Shown here in pieces: positions 26,001 to 35,000 of a DNA stretch of 64,000 nt. Below the pieces are notes generated by a model. That model was not told the origin of the DNA. It made no database searches and was given only the letters and a program-made list of their open reading frames with translations. Numbering within the stretch: position 1 is the stretch's first letter; the number at the start of each line of letters is the position of its first letter. The DNA comes from Rugalucina vietnamica. Taxonomy: Eukaryota > Mollusca > Bivalvia > Lucinida > Lucinidae. The DNA is taken from assembly GCA_964017185.1 (NCBI GenBank), contig OZ024875.1:63049043-63113042 (forward strand). Reading direction: 5' to 3'. A program made the translations under genes and the position numbers.

Positions 26001-29000
26001 ATAAGATCATTGGATGCTCAGAAAAATAATTAAATGAGGGCAGTTGGTGAGGATAAATGGTACAAGGTATATAAAGCAACCTAAATCATTCTGGCCAATA
26101 TTTGGTTTTCAAAATTCTTCCTTTTTTATATGTACTGTGTCTGTTAATGTTCTTAGATTGAAACTTAAACCTTTTGTTCTAAGAACTTAAAATTAAGAAT
26201 GAATATTTTGCCATGAAATAATAATGTCTGTGGCTGTAATGTTTGCCTATGTCCCACAAAGAGGATGCCAGGCATATGTGGGTTAATTATAAAAAAAAGT
26301 GTCCACTACTTTGAAAATGATGATCATGATGAATATATTTCCAGTGCCAAAACCACTCGACTCGAGCAGACGTAATAAGAAGAACAACAAGAAGCGTATC
26401 ATAGTTCCCCAGAAATGTCTGGACAGAGCCATGGTGCAGTGTGAGAAGTTCCTGCAGTTCTCTAGCCACGAAGACATTGATCAGACTGTGGAACCACATC
26501 AGCTCAGCCCTGCGCAGTGGGATGAACTGCTCACCTGGTACTACCAGCTTGTACAGTAAGTGAATTTACTTTTTTACTGCCAAGTACAATATTTCACAGT
26601 TTTTCAAATTTGGATAAAACATTCTCAGCTCTCAAAAACAGTCTTTTTCATAGTAATATTGAAAATTGTACCTCCACAACACTGGCATCTAAGTGCGTAT
26701 GTGCATTTACATATGCTTGTTACCAGGCGCCACACAAAGCAAGTGCTAATAATGAGTAACTGCAGTCCGCACGGAACGAGCATAAGAAGCTTTTATGCAC
26801 ATGAAAATGTGACGAGGCTGTAAAATATAGTTCACCAGTATTTCTTTCGTTTGTGTAGAATTTATGCAATAGTAACGATCAAAAATGGTTTTGCCATTCA
26901 TCAACATTCACTAGGTTCCTCGGTGAGTGTTGAAAATCTTGGGCTACGCCCTCTGTTTTCAACACTCTCGGGATCTAGTGGATGTTGATGAATGGAAAAT
27001 CATGTTTGATCCCTATATTAATTTTGTATTTTCTTAGTAGAAGAAAGTGAATAATACAGAAAGTTCTATGTTTTATTCAATATTTTCACTTCTAGTGAGG
27101 GTGGTATAATCCCAAACGTCCCTGCCAACATTCTGGGTCAGATTGAGAATATGCTCAACAGAATAAAAGCTGTGTGGCCGCAGTATGAAATAGATGGGGT
27201 AAAGAACATCTGGATTGTTAAACCAGGGGCTAAATCAAGGGGGAGAGGTATGTCTATTATAGTGATATCTCTAAGTAAAAGTAGTTTGTGTGTTAGGATC
27301 AGGATTGAGAGGTAGGAGTTAGTGGCGATGAGTTGTGTCCTTAGCAAGACACACTGACTCCCCAAAGTACTGGTTGATATCAAGAAAATCCAACATGACT
27401 CTGAATCTGCTGAATGATAGCTATTAAACCACAAAAAAGAGTATTTATTTGTAAAGGTTATCAGAAAGCAAGTGATTTATCTGGTTACAACTGAACTACA
27501 TATCTTTTAAAGCATTGGTCAGTTTGGCTGTTATTTTTGATTTATAAAAGCTGTGAATCATCGTTTGCCATTGAATATGAAGCTGGGCTCTTTCTATAGC
27601 GACACAACAACAAGAATCATACAACAAAATCAGACCTTTGACCACACTTTTATATAAAGCCGCATCGTGAGAAAACCGGATGTTTGCCTATGCGAAAACA
27701 AAGGTGCAGATCAGCTTCGCAGTAACTGCGAAGCTGATCAGCGCCTTTGTTTTCGCTACTCGGATAGTACAAATCCTCTTCTACTCATAGCTAAAATTTC
27801 AAGTATCTAGCCTGCTCCTGTGACTGTACAGGCCGGTTTGTGTCGGACCTGGTCGGAAATCCCGAAGACCGGTTTTCTCGCGTCACGGCTCATATAAAGC
27901 CCTTGTTACACATGAGTTCTAGTTATAAGTGACGCTTCGCCCACATTTTTGGTGAACTCAAAGCTACTGGTAGAGGACTTGCCACATGTTCTGCACAAGT
28001 CTTCGCAACTTACCATAACTCGTAGCTTGTCCTAGTAGGCTATGACTCGTAGCTTCAATTGAAGTGTGCGACAGCTTATAAACTTTTCCAACTTATCTCA
28101 TTGCAACTCGCATGACAAGCAGCAACTTATAACTGGTACCAGCTCGTTGCATGTCATGGCTTCAACTTCTAAGTGTGTGACAGGCCCTTAATTTATCTAA
28201 ACTTTTTATCTTATTGAAAATGTTGCAGTATTACTTTACTATTGTCTATAGCTGTCAGAATAATAGTCACCCTATTTGTTTGCAGGTATTGTATGTTATG
28301 ATCGTCTTGAGGAAATGTTGAAACTAGTCAGCAGCCAGGTGGTGAGAAAAGATAACAAATATGTTGTACAGAAGTATATAGGTAGGTTTAAAGCAGCCTC
28401 ACAACTTGTAATTCAGCCGCATCACGAGAAAACCGGATTTTTGCATATGCGAAAACAAAGGCGCAGATCAGCTGTGCAGTAACTGCACAGCTGATCAGCG
28501 CCTTTGTTTTCGCTACTCGGTTAGTAGAATTCCTCTCTACTTGTAGCCAAAATTTCAAGCATCTAGCCTGCTTCTATGACTGTCTGACAGGCCGATTTGT
28601 GTCGCACCCGGTCGGAAACCCTGAAGACTGGTTTTCTCACGTCGAGGCTCAATTGTTAGATTTACTCCTTATTAGCTCACCTGAGCCGTTAGGCTCACAA
28701 GGTGAGCTTATAGGATGGCCATGATCTGGCGTCCGTCCGTCGTCCGTCCGTCGTCTGTCGTCCGTCGTCCATCCGTCGTCCGTCCACAATTTCAAAGATC
28801 TTCTTCTCTGAAACCGCTTGGCCAACCAAAGCCAAATTTTATATGAAGCATCTATAGGAAGGGGGAACCAATGTGTATATAAGAAATCCAATATAACCAA
28901 TATATAACCAATGTGTATATAAGAAATCCAGGTCACATGACCAAGATGACTGCCATGCCCATATATGGTAAAAACCCTTCAAAAATCTTCTTCTCCAGAA

Positions 29001-32000
29001 CCGGTGGACTGATTTCAACGAAACTTGGCATGAAGCATCGATGGCTCAAGCACTACAATGTGTGTATAAATCATGACCCTGTGATGACCTTGACTTATTT
29101 TACGGCAAGGTCAACATAGGTCGCCAATGCATTTGAATGGGGATAACTTTTAAAATGTCATTTAAAGTCATTTAAAGTGAAAGTCTTGCAGGAAATGGGC
29201 AGTAGGACTGAATATTAATGATTCTGAAAAATAAATGGACCCCAGGGGCTCATATGCCCCCACCCCGGGACAATATACATGTATATTACCATAATATTCA
29301 AACATCATCTCCTCTGAAACCGCTTGGCCAATCAAAGCCAAATTTTATGTGAAGCATCAATAGGAAGGGGTAATCAATGTGTATATAAATAATCCTGGTC
29401 ACATGACCAAGATGGCCGCAATGCCCATATATGGTAAAAACCCTTCAAAAATCTTCTTCTCCAGAACCGGTGGATCGATTTCAAAGAAACTTGGCATGAA
29501 GCATCGATGGCTCAAGTACTACAATGTGTATATAAATGACCCTGTAATGACCTTGACCTTTTTTAATGGCACGGTCAACATAGGTCGCCAATGCAATTGA
29601 ATAGGGAAAACTTTTAAAATGTCATTTAAAGTGAAAGTCTTGCAGGAAATGGGCAGTAGGACTGAATATTAATGATTCTGAAAAAAAAACTGGACTCCAG
29701 GGGCTCATCTACCCCCACCCCGGGGCAATATACATGTATATTAGCATTATATTCAAACATCTTCTCCTCTGAAACCGCTTGGCGAATCAAAGCCAAATTT
29801 TATGTGAAGCATCTATGGAATGGGGGAATTCATGTTTATATAAATTATCTAGTTCACATGACCAAGATGGCTGCCATGTTCATATAGGGTAAAAACCCTT
29901 CAAAAATCTTCTTCTCCGAATATGGTGGATATGGCTGCAGTACTTCAATGTGTTTATAAATCATGACCCTGTGGTGACCTTGACCTATTTTACGACAAGG
30001 TCAACATAGGTCGCCAATGCATTGGAATGGGGAAAACTTTTAAAAAGTCATTTGAGGTAAAAATCTTGCAGGAAATGGGTAGTAGGACTAAATATTAATG
30101 ATTCTGAAAAAGAAAATGGACCTAAGGGCTCATATGCCCACACCCCGGGGCAATATACATGTATATTACCATAATATTCAAACATCTTCTCCTCTGAAAC
30201 CACTTGGCCAATTGAAGCCAAATTTTATGTGAAGTATCTATAGGATGGGGGAACCAGTGTGTATATTAATAATCTAGGTCACATGACCAAGATGGCCGCC
30301 ATGCCCATAAATGGTAAAAAACCTTCAAATATCTTCTTCTCTGAAACCAATAGATTGATTTCAATGAAACTTGGCGTGAAGCATCCATGGCTAAAGGAAT
30401 CCGGGTCAACTCGGCCTCGGGTCAAGTCGGCCTGGGTCAGCTCGGCCGGGTCAACTCGGCCGGGTCAAGTCGGCCTTATATTAAGAGTTATGGCTAAAGC
30501 AAGTGGAACAGAAATGAGACAATGCTTGTATATTAATCTCATTTTAACCAGTTATTTTCGTCTGTCTCTTCCAAAACATAAATGAGAATTAAAATATGTT
30601 AAAACATACCATTGAGTATACATGTAGGCCTAATGCTGCAACTGGGTGTAACCAAAAGTAACCACACTTTATTTACTTGTGGTACTGTTTTACATGTAGA
30701 TGTGAACACTTAACTATAATACACAGATACGTCAATGCCTCAAATTAAAACTGACTAACTTGCATGCATGCTATTCACCTTATAGACAGTTGACACCCCA
30801 TGGGTATTTTGCATTTGCTCAATACGGAGATTGTTGAACTGTTTGTAATACTAAAAATAATGCCATCCTATATTTTCTGCGTACGTATCCAGAATATATC
30901 AACCTAAAAATCATTATTAACATCTAAAAGCATCATGTACTTATAAAATACACCTCTTGAAATAGGAAAAATAACAGGCCGAGTTGACCCGGCCGAGTTG
31001 ACCCGAGGCCGAGTTGACTCACGGGCCGAGTTGGTATCAGGCCGAGTTGACCCGCTTCCTGGCTAAAGTATTACAATGTATATATAAATCATGACCCTGT
31101 GATGACCTTGACCAAGTTTATGGCAAGGTCAACATGGGTTGCCCATGCATTTGAATGGGAAAAACTGTTAAAATGTCATTTGAAGGGAAAAGCCAGCAAG
31201 AGCCAAGAAATTGGCAAATGGACAGAATATTGAATATTCTGAAAAAAGAAAACGGCCCAAGGGCTTCATCTGCCCCTGCACTGGGGTTAAATACCATAAT
31301 ATTCAAACATGTTTATTGGTATATGCAGCAGACTCAGGTGAGCGTTTACAGGACCATTGGTCCTCTGGTATACTTGTACTATGTAAGAAGTGCTGTCTGA
31401 ACATGCTTTGAAAAATCGCTTACTGGGATTTTAAGAATCAAATCAACTGCAAGTTTGACATCCGCCAATGTTTTTGGTAACAGACTGGGACCCCCTCTAC
31501 TTCTACTAGGACAGCTACCATAACTACTGTTTTCTGCTGTTATGACTTTAAATAAAATTTTGGCTTTGGCTTTCAGAGTGGCCATTACAAATCTACAACT
31601 GTAAATTTGACATCCGCCAGTGGTTCTTGGTAACGGACTGGAACCCCCTGACGCTCTATTTCTACCAAAATAGCTACCATATCTAATGTTTATCTACTGT
31701 TATATCCAACTTAAATAAAATTTTGACATTGACTTTCAGAGCGTCCATTACTAATCTACAACTGTAAGTTTGACATCCGCCAGTGGTTCTTGGTAACTGA
31801 CTGGAACCCCCTGACGCTCTATTTCTACCAAGACAGCTACTTGCGGTTCTGCTCACAGCAGTTCACCCTGGATGACTATGATGAGTCCATACATCTCTCC
31901 AACAATGCTATACAGAAACATTACAAGAACGGCCCCAGGGCGAAGGAGTTACCAGACGAAAACATGTGGACGCATGAAGAATTCTCCAACTACATAAAGT

Positions 32001-35000
32001 AGGTTTATGTTTGATTAATGAAATGAGAAAACCAACAATCTGCATAGGCGAAAACAAAGGCACAGATCAGCGCCTTTGTTTTCGCTATACGGCTAGTACA
32101 ATTCCTCTACTTTCTAAATCCGAAATTTCAAGCTTCTAGCCTTTTTCAGTGCTTTTACAGCTTGGTTTGTGTCAAACCTGTTTGGAAACCACATTGTTGG
32201 TTTTCTCATGAGGGGGTTCAAATGCTGAAACTTTTGTTCTTGTGATTCAGACTTACAAATAGAAAACCTATTTTAGTAAGCCCAATTAGGGCACACTATA
32301 ACCGAAAACAGCTTATAAACTATTTATGAAAGCATTTCCAAAATTTGAATAATTATCACAATTTAAGTATTGCAACCTTTGTCGAATATTTTATGTCATT
32401 TAAGACCTAGTTGAAATATACCTAAGATAAAGCAGTGGCAAAACTGGTGTAGAACAACAGATTACAGTGTCCTATTCTGCGCTTATGCACATGTATTTTG
32501 GAATAGTCCTGAGTGTGTTTATTGGGGCATGTGCTCTAATTAGAACAAATACGGCATTTTAGCTTGGATTTGAAAGTTGTAATAGGGTATTTCAAATCAG
32601 CTTTACAAGTTACTACATTTTTTAGCAATACATGAAAATCTCAATTTGCCCTCCTTGTTTTAACCTTGCAGAATACAACTGTTTCATTTTAGGGGTAAGA
32701 AGTTGGGTAACCTGTGGGATGATATGATCTACCCCAGTATGAAGAAAGCTATAATCTGCTCCCTGCTCTCAACTCAGGACCTCATAGAATATAGAAAGGT
32801 AAGTTGCATTTACCATATGACCTTTTGTAAAAATTTTGCATTTATTATATGACCTTGTGTCCAGGATCTAAATATAGCCATGTATCATATGCTGTCATTT
32901 TTATCAATTAGCGAAAGTCATGTAATATATAAATTATGACCACACATGTATTAACACTTTTGTGGATTTGTAATGTCATTGTAATGTCAATGTAAAATAT
33001 CATTGAAAAAATGTCCACTTGGAAGGGAATAAAATCCTATTGTAAAAGTTATACAAGAAAACAAATCTTACGTTGAAGGTAATTTCATATGAAATTCACT
33101 AAACTTGTCGAAAACTTGTTTAACAAATTTCATATGAAATGATCTTTTTTTTTTTCCTGTTATTTCTATCTGATGAAGGGAGTAATCCCGAAACATGTTA
33201 TAGAAAGAAAATTACTGTGTTGATTTTAATTTGATCCCAGCTATATGAAATGATCAAAAATTTTTATGTAAGGAATTCATATTGCAAGTCTTGGTTGATA
33301 GAAATAAACTCCAGTCCAAGTACAGCTCTGTACTAATGATTTGTTGCTAAATGTATAAATCTTTCAGTCATCTTTTGAGTTATATGGTGCTGACTTTATG
33401 CTCACTCAGGATTACAAGCCTTGGATGATTGAGATTAACTCCAGTGCTAGTACGGTAGTCACGGCCATGCTCCATGTATAATTTTCCTTAACTTTTCAGT
33501 CATCTTTTGAGTTATATGGTGCTGACTTTATGCTCACTCAGGATTACAAGCCTTGGATGATTGAGATTAACTCCAGTGCTAGTACGGTAGTCACGGCCAT
33601 GCTCCATGTATAATTTTCCTTAACTTTTCATCCATCTTTTGAGTTATATGGTGCTGACTTTATGCTCACTCAGGATTACAAGCCTTGGATGATTGAGATT
33701 AACTCCAGTGCTAGTACGGTAGTCACGGCCATGCTCCATGTATAATTTTCCTTAACTTTTCATCCATCTTTTGAGTTATGTGGTGCTGACTTTATGCTCA
33801 CTCAGGATTACAAGCCTTGGTTGATTGAGATTAACTCCAGTGCTAGTACGGAAGTCACGGCCATGCTCCATGTATAATTTTCCTTAACTTTTCAGTCATC
33901 TTTTGAGTTATATGGTGCTGACTTTATGCTCACTGAAGATTACAAGCCCTGGTTGATAGAGATCAACTCCAGTCCAAGTATGGAGTGTAGTACAGAAGTC
34001 ACGGCTCGACTGTGTGCAAATGTTCTGGAGGACACTATGAAAGGTATTGCTATAAAGTTCTTTGTAAATAGTACCACTGCACCCAAATAATGCATATTAA
34101 TTGCTGTACATTTTGCAGTTTTCAAGGGTTGAAAAGCAACAAAAATGACTCTGGCCTTTTTGCAGGCTCTTTTTAAATTATCCAGTATCAGACATTTTAC
34201 TGAAATAAGTCTGTTTAAAAGCAAACAAATTCTTCCAGTCCACATTTGTTTCCTCTGACAAGAGCCCAGCTAGCTTCCCTGTGCAAGCATGCATGTTTGC
34301 ATCTTCTAAGACACAATGTAGTTCCAAAGGTATTGACCTTTATCATGTATATTTCAGTTGTGATTGACAGAAAATGGGATAAAAACTGTGATATAGGTCG
34401 GTTTGAGTTAGCTTTCAAACAACCCCTAGTGACAGTACCTCCGTATATAGGCATTAGTTTGTGTGTAGATGGACAAGCTATCAAGAGACCAAGTTGGATG
34501 AATGTACGCAAAAGTGAACCTGAACCATTGTTTTCTCCGAGAAAGGAAAAACAAGTCATATTTAATGAAAAACTGGTGAATAATAATTTGACCTCAGATA
34601 CAAATAAGATTAGTGTAAATAATCAACGCCGTCCGAAGAGTGACAAAGACACGGAAGAAGGACATGCTCCAAAACATTCTAGTTCTGCTCCCGTTAAAAA
34701 ATCTTCTAGTCGTGAAACTTGTGAAACTGGAAATTTGAAAATCAGACGGCGGACCTCTGAGAAGTCCCCTATAAGTAGGACTAGTGCAACACAAATAGCA
34801 AGTGGTACAAGCATTGAAAAGTCGGACAGTGGAAGTGCGTACAGTCGGTCAAGGAGCCGTATTGACAATGAAGATTCAGAAATTAGGCTAGACAGACCTA
34901 TAGTGTGCACGTCTCCGCGTGATAAACATGCATCCTCTCCGATACTTCCGAAAACATCAACGTTTGGATCAGGTGCTATTCCAGCGTCAAGCTACGTGGC

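Larger units (their letters stand above)
28673..31368 (+). mobile_element. R1, copy C, with a nested insertion
   Basis: Starts TAGCTCACCTGAG and ends ACTCAGGTGAGCGTTTACAGG with CATTGGTCCTC. It has four to five sub-units of about 440 bp (about 28780, 29300, 29750, 30170, and resuming at 31060). Interrupted at 30397-31059. Confidence 0.78.

Noticed and set aside
33368..33895. CRISPR-like or satellite array
   Set aside because: Units are contiguous exon-plus-intron copies of the neighbouring TTLL3 exon with no spacers.
34246..34357. N-terminal part of the long open frame that contains exon 15
   Set aside because: It is intron sequence before a clear acceptor at 34357; the conserved VVIDR motif starts right after that acceptor.
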